Under the pieces are notes generated by a model. It saw only the letters and a list, made by a program, of their open reading frames with translations. It did not search any database and was not told where the DNA came from. From JASGTU01 sp963821815 (lineage in GTDB: Bacteria > Chloroflexota > Anaerolineae > Caldilineales > Caldilineaceae), in the NCBI GenBank assembly GCA_963821815.1, contig CAWGFG010000002.1, positions 1 through 64,000 of the forward strand: a stretch of 64,000 nt of DNA, read 5' to 3'. Numbering within the stretch: the stretch's first letter is position 1; every line of letters starts with the position of its first letter. Below are positions 28,291 to 36,802 of the stretch, in pieces. Made by a program: the position numbers and the translations under genes.

Positions 28291-30483
28291 TCAACGTGAC
28301 AATAGACCGCTTGCCAGACAGATGTCATGCACCTCGGAATCCACCTTGATGCCGTCGCTCATGATACGGCCCTCCTCGACAACAAACCCAACGCCGCCGC
28401 TGAGCAACGGATTGTCCTCGTCAACGACATCGAACAGCGGTTCGCCATCGATCCCTGCGACAACACGGTTGCCTTCCACGCCCAAGCTGAACTTCTTCGT
28501 GTCGCCGAATGACCATTCGTACGCTCGTTCTGCCAACACAGTCTCCTCGTCCACCATCTTGACTAGGCATGCCATGCCGTCGTTGGTCAGCAGTATCGCA
28601 TAGTAGCGACGAGTTCCCTGCACGCAGATCGCAAGCCCTGCCGACCGCACCATGTGCAGCGTCATGGTGGATGCGGCTTCGTAGTCCGTCCAGCCGTTGC
28701 CCCCTTGCGATAGCAATCCTCGTCCTTCATTTTGTACAAGTCTGAACGGCTCCGGCCAGCGCAGATCATACTGGTCAATTCCGTTGATCCAAGCACGTTG
28801 CCACATGCGTTTAGAGGCATCCCGTTTTCCTTCATGTTTGTGGTTAGCAGGCCGCCCCAGGAAGACCGTCGGCGTATCATCCCAGCTCAAATAGTCAAGA
28901 TACAGAATGCCGTTGGCCACTGTGTCACTGGAGATTTCCACGCCAACCTGTGCGATGGGTTCGCCGTGCGTTTCCGGGACGTGCCATGTGAAAGGATGTC
29001 GCTCGCCTGCATTCAGCTCCACCGCTGGCGATCGGATGATGCTGAGTTGGTCGTCCGGGCTAGAGTACACTGCGATAAAGAGATTCACGCGGGCGGATAG
29101 CTCGCGCAGACCGTCCATTTCGATCTCGGCATTCACGGTCTGTCCCGAATGCAGCATGGGCGACGCCATCAAATCATAGCCCCGATGCTCAAAGGTCTCG
29201 GCAATCTCCCGTGAAGGGATGAATGTCGGCGTTCCCACTCGGGCCGTACGACCTTTGGCAACGCGGCGGAAGCGAATGGCCAGGCTGCGTTCGCCAAGTC
29301 TAGAATGCCCGGGTACGTTCGTAACCGTAGCCACGCCTTTGGCGTCGCTGCGCTCGTCAGCCATGAACCCTTGCACGGAGCCTGCAAATTCGAAGTGGAA
29401 GCGGGCTCCGTTCTTGAACGATGTAGACTCTAGCCCGGCCATACGCTGAGCGGTATTCGTCAGCCGAATCGCCTCTGTGGCGGCGTCTGTTATGGAGCGA
29501 CCGCCATCCGCCGAGGCAATGTACATGCGGTCCGCGACCGGCGTTCGGAAATCCGCTGCACTGTCAATCGCCTGCAAGCCGCCGCGGATCCCCAACAGGC
29601 AACCCAAATTGCCAGAATTGCAGTCAGTGTCCCAACCACAGGTGTTGACAATCATCAGTGACTTCTGGAAGTCGCCTTCACCGTGCAGCAGCGCATGGAT
29701 AATGAGCGCATGGTTCGGAACCATGTGGCAGTTGCCGCCGTATTTGTCGTAGCCATAGTTCGCTGCGATCTTGGCGCGTGTCGCGCGCCAGTCGTCCGGA
29801 TTGGCAGCATGCCACTCGCGAATCTCATTGATCAACTGATGGATAAGGCAGTTCTTGGGGATAACGCTCAATCCTGTGTCGATGAGTGCGTTGATATCGC
29901 GTTCCACAAACGCTTGCGCTTCCATTGCCGCCAGCACCTGAGCGCCGTAGACGGCCTCGCCGTCATGGCTGACGCTGCCGGCTCGTCTCGCCAGGTCAGC
30001 AGCTAGCTGAGGATCGCCGGGTGCGACCATCGCCCATCCGTCGATGAAAATCTGCGCGCCGATCTGTTCCGCCACCACTTTCCCGTTCAACCCGATGGAG
30101 CCGCTCATAGGCGCCGGTACGCCATGTTTCAGTCGCATATAGGCCGTATGTTCGGTTGAGTTGCCCATGCCGCCCCACCAGAGTACAGTACGTTTCTCAA
30201 TGAGATAGTTGAGCCATGTCTGACCGATTTGTTCGGCGGTGATGCTAGTGGCGTAACCGTAATCTTCCAGCGCACGGATGAACGTGAAGGTACCCGAGAT
30301 ATCGTCGTCTGTAACGATGAGCGGGGTGCCGAGCTGTTTATGGACGTAGTACCACACCTCGCCAAGTTCTTCGGAGATTCGATCGTAGGTCCAACCTTCG
30401 AACGGACGGCCAAGATACACGCCAATGATTTTGCCTAGGACACCAGCATAGACTCGTTCCGCATAGTCGGGTGGAAATGGCAT
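28291..30483 (-). CDS. ADP-ribosylglycohydrolase-family protein with large C-terminal extension
   Basis: 730 residues from ATG 30483 (AAGGA 11 bases upstream). Residues ~5-345 form the ARH (DraG-like) fold: GVLGKIIGVYLGRPFEGW, the first metal-binding DDDISGTF, and the second GWDTDCNSGNLG with the D-T-D and N ligands of the two magnesium ions. The remaining ~385 residues are beta-rich, with two sandwich-like parts (about 370-530 and 545-725). Those resemble carbohydrate-binding or concanavalin-like domains (for example ANGILYLDYLSWDD and LLSGGVGFVVEEGRIMSDG), so the target may be a glycan or nucleoside glycoside. No signal peptide is seen. A glycosidase role on plant or animal metabolites is an alternative. 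Confidence 0.85.
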   Translation of the reverse strand: MPFPPDYAERVYAGVLGKIIGVYLGRPFEGWTYDRISEELGEVWYYVHKQLGTPLIVTDDDISGTFTFIRALEDYGYATSITAEQIGQTWLNYLIEKRTVLWWGGMGNSTEHTAYMRLKHGVPAPMSGSIGLNGKVVAEQIGAQIFIDGWAMVAPGDPQLAADLARRAGSVSHDGEAVYGAQVLAAMEAQAFVERDINALIDTGLSVIPKNCLIHQLINEIREWHAANPDDWRATRAKIAANYGYDKYGGNCHMVPNHALIIHALLHGEGDFQKSLMIVNTCGWDTDCNSGNLGCLLGIRGGLQAIDSAADFRTPVADRMYIASADGGRSITDAATEAIRLTNTAQRMAGLESTSFKNGARFHFEFAGSVQGFMADERSDAKGVATVTNVPGHSRLGERSLAIRFRRVAKGRTARVGTPTFIPSREIAETFEHRGYDLMASPMLHSGQTVNAEIEMDGLRELSARVNLFIAVYSSPDDQLSIIRSPAVELNAGERHPFTWHVPETHGEPIAQVGVEISSDTVANGILYLDYLSWDDTPTVFLGRPANHKHEGKRDASKRMWQRAWINGIDQYDLRWPEPFRLVQNEGRGLLSQGGNGWTDYEAASTMTLHMVRSAGLAICVQGTRRYYAILLTNDGMACLVKMVDEETVLAERAYEWSFGDTKKFSLGVEGNRVVAGIDGEPLFDVVDEDNPLLSGGVGFVVEEGRIMSDGIKVDSEVHDICLASGLLSR

Positions 30484-30958
30484 AGTCAAGTCGATCCTTA
30501 TCGTTGTGGCGCCAGTTGTGATGCTGGCTTGTCTATGCTGATTCTAGATGTTGAACTGATTATTCGAGATTGTAGCAGGCGGCTCGTGTCGGATGAGATT
30601 GGCTGACACGAGTATGTGTATTGTCTAGGTGGGCTCCGTCTGACTCGTTTCTGTCTGTTTTGCACTCCATACAATAGCACTCGCGGCATCTATCATCCAA
30701 TTCGTTAGCATGTGTGAGCCGCACACGACAGGCACAAAGTATGTGAAATTCCCTCGGCAGATTACACGCTTCGTCCCCACAATCCATCGATAATTGAAGC
30801 AAGGATCTCTAGTGTCGATACAATCCAGTGGCTTGCCTAGCAGCAGGATTAGGTCTATAGTGTCGGTTGCAAATGCAGCGATTAGATATTTCCTGTGTTT
30901 GGCGCAGATATCGAATACAAGATACACATGACACAAAATGTACAAAGGAGAAAAGTAG
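30484..30958. other. Intergenic region between divergent genes
   Basis: About 475 bases separate the minus-strand ADP-ribosylglycohydrolase from the plus-strand DUF1269 gene. CTCGTGTC (30583-30590) and GACACGAG (30605-30612) form a perfect 8-bp inverted repeat. No coding sequence is convincing. The promoters of both genes must lie here. Confidence 0.45.
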
Positions 30959-31501
30959 ATGAGTACGCTTATCGCACTAACGTACGACGATGCGGAAAAG
31001 GGACGTGAAGTATTTGCGAAGCTAGCCGACTTGCAGAAGCAGAGACTGCTAACACTGGAAGATGCCGCACTCGCCGTCAAGGATGAAAAAGGCAAAGTTA
31101 AGGTTAAGCAGACGTTGGAGAACCAGCTAACCGGTTCGGCCGCGTTGTGGGGTGGTTTCTGGGGCCTTCTTATCGGATTGCTCTTCCTGGCGCCTATTTT
31201 CTGGGGCCTGTTTGGCGCTCTCATGGGCTTCATCGCAGGCAAGACCGGCGACGTCGGCATCGACGACAAATTCATCAAAGAAGTCGGCAACTCACTGGAA
31301 AATGGTGGCGCCGCAGTATTCGCACTCGTCATCGAAGCCACAAGCGACAAAGTTCTCGAAGCCATTGCGCCCTATGGCGGACATGTCTTCCAGACCTCAT
31401 TGTCCAAAGACGACGAGGAAAAGCTGAAGCAGGCCTTGGATCACGATAAGGTTGCAGAGTCTGCAGACGAGAGCCTTGAGCTGGAGGAAGCCGGCGCCTA
31501 G
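30959..31501 (+). CDS. DUF1269 family membrane-associated protein
   Basis: 180 residues; AAAGGAG lies 9 bases before ATG 30959. The family pattern is complete: an N-terminal alpha-beta part (LIALTYDDAEKGREVFAKL, LEDAALAVKDEKGKVKVKQ), then a Gly/Trp-rich hydrophobic hairpin (WGGFWGLLIGLLFLAPIFWGLFGALMGF), and a C-terminal alpha-beta half (DDKFIKEVGNSLENGGAAVFALV...). The C terminus is acidic. Its role is unknown; relatives are often stress-induced. It is a single gene followed by a strong hairpin. Confidence 0.92.
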   Translation: MSTLIALTYDDAEKGREVFAKLADLQKQRLLTLEDAALAVKDEKGKVKVKQTLENQLTGSAALWGGFWGLLIGLLFLAPIFWGLFGALMGFIAGKTGDVGIDDKFIKEVGNSLENGGAAVFALVIEATSDKVLEAIAPYGGHVFQTSLSKDDEEKLKQALDHDKVAESADESLELEEAGA

Positions 31502-31564
31502 TGCGTCTGCTCGATTGATATCGGTCTAGACGCCGATGACAATCTAACGTATCTCAAAATGAAC

Positions 31565-31612
31565 CGGCTGGCAGATGTTGGAGCCCCAATGTCTGCCAGC
31601 CGCTTCTGTTTC
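31565..31612 (+). terminator. Rho-independent terminator of the DUF1269 gene
   Basis: CGGCTGGCAGA (31565-31575) and TCTGCCAGCCG (31592-31602) give a perfect 11-bp GC-rich stem. The loop can extend the pairing with TTGG and CCAA. CTTCTGTTTC follows. It starts about 64 bases after the stop codon. Confidence 0.72.
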
Positions 31613-31752
31613 GGGTGAAGATTATTATAAGGCGCTCCTCTTAGGGTTGCTGGAACAGAGCAACGAACGAAGCAAGTAGTCCCATACTGATCCTAGCAAA
31701 GTGTCGAATTCAGACCACCGTGCAAACTATCCAGAAAGTTGAGGTGATCCAC

Positions 31753-32751
31753 GTGCGTTTTCTCAGAACCGGCGGATTGTTGGCGTTAATCCTTCTCCTA
31801 GCTCTATCCATCGCTTCCTGCGGCGGTTCAAAGAACGCGTCGCAAGAGACGCCAACGGAAGCAAATGAGTCATCCAGTGCAGCAGAACAAACGACACCGG
31901 CTGAGTCGACGGATTCGGCAGCGCAGACCAATGGCGCCAGCGATCAGACTAGCGGATCAGGAGCGTCGACTAATGAGCTGCCAATCTTGGCGCCGGAAAT
32001 CGAAGGCGCCAACGCAAATACGAGCTATCAGTCGCGGGTTTCAACTTCGTGGCTGCTAGACTTTATGGGCGAAGATGATGGACCTGTGATGCCGTTGGAA
32101 GGCACTAAGCTGACCATTGGCTTCTTGCCAGAACGCTACGGCGGTGACGCCGGCTGCAATTTCTACAGCGGTGTATATTCGCAGGATGGCTTGAATGTAA
32201 CGCTGGAGTCGCCAGCTACCACGGGCAGTCTGTGCGAGGATGATCCGGACCTGCTGCGACAGGAGAACACGTTCATGAGCCTGCTGGCTACTACGTCTAC
32301 GTACGATATCGTGGACGGTAAGTTGAAGTTCTTTTCGTCAGAAGGCCAGCAACTATTGACTTTCTCGCCCGTTAATCCGGTGGAGATAGAAGGAACTGTG
32401 TGGAAGCTGCGTTTTATTAGTTCCGAGACGCAATGGGAAGAGGCGATTCCCGGAACAGTAGTTACCTTCACTTTGAACGGCAACGATTTCTCCGGCAACG
32501 CCGGTTGCAACGACTACGCCGGCACAGCGGAAGTGACCAACGACGGCTATCTCAAAGTGGACGCTTCCACGGTCACCGACTCTTCATGTGACGAGCCGGA
32601 AGGCGCGATGAACCAGGAACAGCTATATATGGACAATCTGACCCAGGCAAGTCTATTGCGATTCTTCCCGGCATCGTTCGAGCTGCTGGACAAGGACGGC
32701 ATGCCGCTGCTCATCCTCAGCGCAGACTGGCAAGATGCCATGGAGCAGTAG
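31753..32751 (+). CDS. Lipoprotein with two META (HslJ-like) domains
   Basis: 332 residues from GTG 31753, preceded by GAGGTG; an upstream GTG at 31720 would spoil the signal peptide. The signal segment LLALILLLALSIASC ends in a lipobox, followed by a Ser/Thr/Glu-rich linker (~65 residues). Two tandem META domains follow. The first has GDAGCNFYSGVY near residue 130 and the second GNAGCNDYAGTA near 250, each with a further cysteine (GSLCED, DSSCDE) that may form a disulfide. META domains occur in heat-inducible HslJ and secreted proteins of unknown action. It is exported and anchored in the membrane. Confidence 0.88.
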   Translation: MRFLRTGGLLALILLLALSIASCGGSKNASQETPTEANESSSAAEQTTPAESTDSAAQTNGASDQTSGSGASTNELPILAPEIEGANANTSYQSRVSTSWLLDFMGEDDGPVMPLEGTKLTIGFLPERYGGDAGCNFYSGVYSQDGLNVTLESPATTGSLCEDDPDLLRQENTFMSLLATTSTYDIVDGKLKFFSSEGQQLLTFSPVNPVEIEGTVWKLRFISSETQWEEAIPGTVVTFTLNGNDFSGNAGCNDYAGTAEVTNDGYLKVDASTVTDSSCDEPEGAMNQEQLYMDNLTQASLLRFFPASFELLDKDGMPLLILSADWQDAMEQ

Positions 32752-32890
32752 CCGCACTGTCGCCGGCTGACAACTTATCGCGGATATGCGCTGGAACTGC
32801 AGTGAGTTATTTGGACCGCTCGACACACTTGTGAACGGGCGGTTCTTCGCGAGACGAACACGTAGGATGCCTGCAAGAAAGTGAGCAGCC

Positions 32891-33451
32891 ATGCATGACG
32901 ATACGCAGTTGACCACCGAAAGACTGCACTTGCGGGAGTTCACCGTCGACGATTGGCCCTTTGTATTCGCCTACCAGAATGATCCGCGCTACCTGCGATA
33001 CTATCCCTGGGAGTCTCGTTCGCAACGGGATGCGAAGTCGTTCGTACAGATGTTGGTCGACCAGCGGCACGAACGGCCGCGCACAAAGCTGCAACTCGCC
33101 ATCGTACGCAAGGAAAGAGGCGGCGTCATCGGCAACTGCGGTATTCGCAATAATGCTGTCAATTCTCATGAGGCGGATATCGGCTATGAACTGGCGCCGG
33201 AACAGTGGGGCTATGGCTACGCATCGGAGGCGGCTGGCATTATCGTCGCATACGGCTTCGAACAACTGCAGTTGCACCGCATCTACGCCGAATGCATCGC
33301 CGACAACCTTGCGTCAGCGCATGTGCTGGGAAAGTTGGGTTTTCGGCTTGAGGGGCGTCTGCGCCATAAGCAACGGTTCAAAGGCAGGTATTGGGATGTG
33401 CTGGTCTACGGCCTGTTGCGGGACGAGTGGCGCGGGCAGCTCAAGCGGTGA
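32891..33451 (+). CDS. GNAT acetyltransferase, RimJ/RimL type
   Basis: 186 residues from ATG 32891. It opens with TERLHLREFTVDDWPFVFAY, typical of acetyltransferase family 3. The core has HEADIGYELAPEQWGYGYASEAAGIIVAYGF (acetyl-CoA pyrophosphate loop QWGYGYA), then LHRIYAECIADNLASAHVLGKLGF, and ends with a conserved tryptophan-tyrosine pattern (YWDVLVYGLLRDEW). Relatives acetylate ribosomal protein N termini or small amines, and the substrate cannot be read here. It stands alone between the META lipoprotein and the nucleotidyltransferase gene. Confidence 0.92.
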   Translation: MHDDTQLTTERLHLREFTVDDWPFVFAYQNDPRYLRYYPWESRSQRDAKSFVQMLVDQRHERPRTKLQLAIVRKERGGVIGNCGIRNNAVNSHEADIGYELAPEQWGYGYASEAAGIIVAYGFEQLQLHRIYAECIADNLASAHVLGKLGFRLEGRLRHKQRFKGRYWDVLVYGLLRDEWRGQLKR

Positions 33452-33634
33452 GATGACAGAACAATCTAAATGGTGATAATGAACGCGGTCGGATATGGGC
33501 GCCAAAGTGGAGAATACCGGCCACGCGTTGTATGATTGTGTTGGCTCGATTCGAATCATCAATACCCCTGGCCGCGTCGCATTCGCTTGCAAACGCAGCG
33601 GCTGACACGAAAGAGTAGGACCTACCGAATACCT

Positions 33635-34525
33635 ATGGATATCAACATCGCAGTACTGCCCGTGGCGGGTCTGGGATCGCGACTGCTGCCTGCTACAAAG
33701 TCACAGCCAAAAGAGATGCTTCCCGTGGGACGAAAGCCCGTCGTTCAGTATGTCGTGGAGGAACTGACGCGCGCGAATATGCAACGCATATTGTTCGTGA
33801 CCGGACCTGGCAAGACGAGCATCGAGAATCACTTTGACTTGAACCCGGAGTTGATCCAGATCTTGCGCGAGAGTGGCAAAGAGAATCTGTTGGCTGAACT
33901 TGATTTCGAGCGCCAGCCGGTAGACTATTTCTACACCCGACAGCGTGAGTTGCTGGGACTTGGGCATGCGGTGCTCTGCGGACGTCCGTTCGTCGGCGAT
34001 CAGCCCTTTGTGGTCGCGCTTGGCGATTCTATTATCGGCATGCATGCGGAGAGTGATATCGTGCGTCGGATGATCGGCGTCTTCGCCGATAAACGCGCCG
34101 AGGCAGTCATTGCATTCGAAGAGGTGCCGCTAACCGATGTCTCCCGTTATGGCATTGCCGCGCCTAAGCAGGAAGGCGAGGTTTTTCAATTAGCTGATGT
34201 GATCGAGAAACCGCCTGTGGATGAGGCGCCAAGCAATTTGGCCATAGCCGCCCGCTATGTATTCGCACCCTCCATCTTCGAAATGCTTGCGCGTATCCAA
34301 CCCGGCGTCGGCGGCGAGATACAGCTGACCGATGCCGTTCGACTGCTCATTCAGGAAGGGCTGCCAGTGTATGGCGTGCGACTGAGGCGGAATGAGATGC
34401 GCTACGATATCGGCAACTTCGACAGCTACTTCCGCGCATTTGTGGAGTTTGCGTTGCGAGATGAGCGCTCCGGGGCGCGTCTTCGACAAGCATTGCAGGA
34501 GATACTCGATGCAGATTATTCGTAA
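33635..34525 (+). CDS. galU: UTP--sugar-1-phosphate uridylyltransferase (GalU-like)
   Basis: 296 residues from ATG 33635. The nucleotide loop VAGLGSRLLPATKSQPKEMLPV has the GxG..R and KEMLPV pattern of GalU. LGLGHAVLCGRPFVGDQPFVVALGD holds the LGxGDS metal region, and EIQLTDAVRLL and MRYDIGNFDSYFRAFVEFAL complete the family. It makes UDP-sugar from UTP and a sugar-1-phosphate. Its 3' end overlaps the next gene by 17 bases. Because that gene encodes a glucuronokinase-like enzyme, the natural sugar may be glucuronate-1-phosphate as well as glucose-1-phosphate; this is inferred. Confidence 0.9.
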   Translation: MDINIAVLPVAGLGSRLLPATKSQPKEMLPVGRKPVVQYVVEELTRANMQRILFVTGPGKTSIENHFDLNPELIQILRESGKENLLAELDFERQPVDYFYTRQRELLGLGHAVLCGRPFVGDQPFVVALGDSIIGMHAESDIVRRMIGVFADKRAEAVIAFEEVPLTDVSRYGIAAPKQEGEVFQLADVIEKPPVDEAPSNLAIAARYVFAPSIFEMLARIQPGVGGEIQLTDAVRLLIQEGLPVYGVRLRRNEMRYDIGNFDSYFRAFVEFALRDERSGARLRQALQEILDADYS

Positions 34526-35546
34526 ACGCGCCTATGCTCGCGCCGGCTTACTAGGAAACCCGTCCGATGGGTACAACGGAAAGACGATCTCGGTCATCGT
34601 GCGGAATTTCTATGCCGAGACCGTTCTCTACGAGTGGGATAAGGTTGAGATTCTGCTGTCGGAGCACGACAGAGCCACCTTTCGATCGGTGCATGAGCTG
34701 AACCAGGACGTACAGTTGCATGGCTATTATGGCGGTATCCGGCTGATCAAGGCTACGATCAAACGCTTTGTGGACTACTGCCAGGCGCAGGGGATCGAGC
34801 TGCACGACCATAACTTCAGTATTCGCTATGGCACGAGCATTCCTGCCAACGTGGGGATGGCTGGGTCCAGCGCGATCATTACGGCGACGCTTCGTTGTCT
34901 CATGGAATTTTATGGCGTGGACATACCGCTGGCAGCGCAGCCCACGCTAGTGCTTTCGGTGGAGACGGAGGAACTGCGTATCTCAGCCGGTCTGCAGGAC
35001 CGTGTAGTCCAGTGCTACGAGGGTACGGTCTACATGGACTTCGACAAGGCTGGCGAGCGCGAAGTCGGTGGTCTGCGCGCCTATCAATATGAACTACTGG
35101 ACGACGACTGGCAGCCGCCCATCTACGTTGCCTATCATGCCAAGCTAGGTGAGCCCACCGAAGCGTTTCATAATGATATCCGGGGCCGCTATGACCGGGG
35201 CGAGTTTGCGGTCGTCGACGGCATGCAACAGTTCGCGCAATATGCGTACGACGGCAGACAGGCGTGGATGGTGCGCGACGCGACTCGGTTGAACGAACTC
35301 ATCGACGCCAATTTCGATCTGCGCCAGAAGCTGTTTCAATTGCCGGCGTGGCAAGTGCAGATGGTCGAGATGGCGCGAACGTGCGGCGCCAGCGCCAAGT
35401 TTGCTGGCTCAGGCGGCGCGGTCGTGGGCCTGTATCGTGATGAAGAAGGGCTGCGGCAATTACGCGACGCCATGGACGAAATCGGCTGCCGTGTTGTTGT
35501 GCCGAAGCCTAAGCAGGCAGTTACCTCAGTTGAATCAGCCCTGTAG
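34509..35546 (+). CDS. GHMP kinase, glucuronokinase-like
   Basis: 345 residues from ATG 34509, inside the end of the uridylyltransferase gene. The GHMP ATP loop is SIPANVGMAGSSAIITA. Several stretches agree with plant glucuronokinase (GlcAK) as I remember it: ARAGLLGNPSDGYNGKTIS at the start, GYYGGIRLIKATIKRFVDYC, AGLQDRVVQCYEGTVYMDF, NFDLRQKLF, and SAKFAGSGGAVVGLY. Glucuronokinase makes glucuronate-1-phosphate, which a UDP-sugar pyrophosphorylase turns into UDP-glucuronate. The overlap with a pyrophosphorylase gene fits this two-step salvage. A homoserine- or heptose-kinase-like role is less likely. Substrate not proven. Confidence 0.82.
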   Translation: MQIIRKRAYARAGLLGNPSDGYNGKTISVIVRNFYAETVLYEWDKVEILLSEHDRATFRSVHELNQDVQLHGYYGGIRLIKATIKRFVDYCQAQGIELHDHNFSIRYGTSIPANVGMAGSSAIITATLRCLMEFYGVDIPLAAQPTLVLSVETEELRISAGLQDRVVQCYEGTVYMDFDKAGEREVGGLRAYQYELLDDDWQPPIYVAYHAKLGEPTEAFHNDIRGRYDRGEFAVVDGMQQFAQYAYDGRQAWMVRDATRLNELIDANFDLRQKLFQLPAWQVQMVEMARTCGASAKFAGSGGAVVGLYRDEEGLRQLRDAMDEIGCRVVVPKPKQAVTSVESAL

Positions 35547-35898
35547 GCGAAGTTAGATCATTCAATTCGCAATAGTGGCCTACGTACCGAAGATGCTTCA
35601 CCCCGGTGGCACAGCAGTAGGCGAGAGACACATCTCGCCCGCTAACCGTGATTCGGTCACCAGCTAGTATCTCTTTCAAGTGCGCACCATAGACGTGATT
35701 CCTTCAGAAGGACTCTATCAACGCGACAAACGCGGCTGGAGAACCTTCGTTCGGTGGAGCCTGTCGCCAGCCATACGAACGGATATCCGCAACAGTTCCC
35801 ATTTCGGTGCACCTCGCCTTCACGCTATACTTGGGACGAACAGCACGGCCAAGTTATCGTCGCACATCTACAGCGTTCGAGCATTATCACCATCATTC
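35547..35898. other. Intergenic region with a short hairpin
   Basis: About 350 bases. GGCGAGA (35620-35626) and TCTCGCC (35633-35639) form a perfect 7-bp stem with a 6-base loop, about 75 bases after the kinase gene. It may end that operon, although no T-run follows. The frame of the next gene stays open upstream to 35680, but that part is low-quality coding and lacks a ribosome-binding site. Confidence 0.4.
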
Positions 35899-36768
35899 AT
35901 GGCAAAAACCACAACCTCTTCCTTTGGGACGACAAGGCACGAGTCACACGATTCGTCCGCGTTCTACGACCGCAAACTTTACGGCGAGAATGTGTCGGAA
36001 GAAAACAATCTCGCAGCGTCCGATGTGGTTATTCCTGACCCGTCTGGTTGGTCGGACCGGGTCTACTGCGCTTCCTCGACACATATGGACGATGTACCAG
36101 ATAATGCTGTGGCGCTGGCTTTCACTTCACCACCATACAACGTGGGCAAGGACTACGACGACAACCTGAGCATGGACGCCTATCTCCAGCTTATCCGTGA
36201 CGTTGCTTCAGAAGTATATCGCACACTGCGTCCTGGAGGACGGTACGTAGTGAATGTTGCGAACCTAGGCCGCAAGCCCTATATCCCGCTCCACGCGTTA
36301 TTTTACCAACTGCATACGGAGGTCGGGTTCCTGCCCATGGGAGAGATCATCTGGCGCAAAAGCGCAGGCGCGAATGGAAGCTGCGCGTGGGGCAGTTGGA
36401 TGAGCGCTAAGTCACCGCGGCTGCGCGACGTGCACGAGTATTTGCTCGTATTCGCCAAGCAACTCTATTCGCGACCGGACAAAGGCGTGTCCGACGTGGA
36501 ACGGGATGAATTCATGGCGTCGACTTTGTCAGTCTGGGATATCCGCGCCGAATATGCAAAACGGGTCGGTCATCCAGCCCCGTTTCCTGTGGAGTTGGCG
36601 AAGCGCGTGATCCATCTTTACTCCTATGTGGACGACGTCGTCCTGGATCCGTTCGTCGGCTCGGGCACAACCTGTGTGGCAGCGCTGCAGACCAAGCGTC
36701 ATTATGTTGGCTACGAAGTGGACGCTGACTATTGTGCGTTGGCGCAAAAGCGCATTGACGAAGCGTAG
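35899..36768 (+). CDS. Site-specific DNA methyltransferase (N4-cytosine/N6-adenine type)
   Basis: 289 residues from ATG 35899; the ribosome-binding site is weak and a longer N terminus to 35680 cannot be excluded. Catalytic motif IV is TSPPYNVGKDYDD (about residue 76), the AdoMet motif I comes after it as DPFVGSGTTCVAAL (near 250), and SVWDIR and HPAPFPVELAKRVI lie between. This order is the beta class (PF01555). TSPPY favours m4C, though adenine methylation is possible. No restriction gene is adjacent, so it looks like an orphan methyltransferase. Recognition sequence unknown. Confidence 0.9.
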   Translation: MAKTTTSSFGTTRHESHDSSAFYDRKLYGENVSEENNLAASDVVIPDPSGWSDRVYCASSTHMDDVPDNAVALAFTSPPYNVGKDYDDNLSMDAYLQLIRDVASEVYRTLRPGGRYVVNVANLGRKPYIPLHALFYQLHTEVGFLPMGEIIWRKSAGANGSCAWGSWMSAKSPRLRDVHEYLLVFAKQLYSRPDKGVSDVERDEFMASTLSVWDIRAEYAKRVGHPAPFPVELAKRVIHLYSYVDDVVLDPFVGSGTTCVAALQTKRHYVGYEVDADYCALAQKRIDEA

Positions 36769-36802
36769 ACGGATTGCAGTAGGACGTTCAGTAGAGGTAA
36801 CC

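Noticed and set aside
30625..31365. A 246-codon minus-strand frame overlapping the DUF1269 gene
   Set aside because: Half of it is antisense to a certain gene. The rest (30625-30950) has some protein-like composition but no motif or ribosome-binding site, so I kept it as intergenic.
33545..33560. GATTCGAATC resembling a tRNA T-loop
   Set aside because: It is a simple palindrome; the flanks do not form acceptor, D or anticodon stems.
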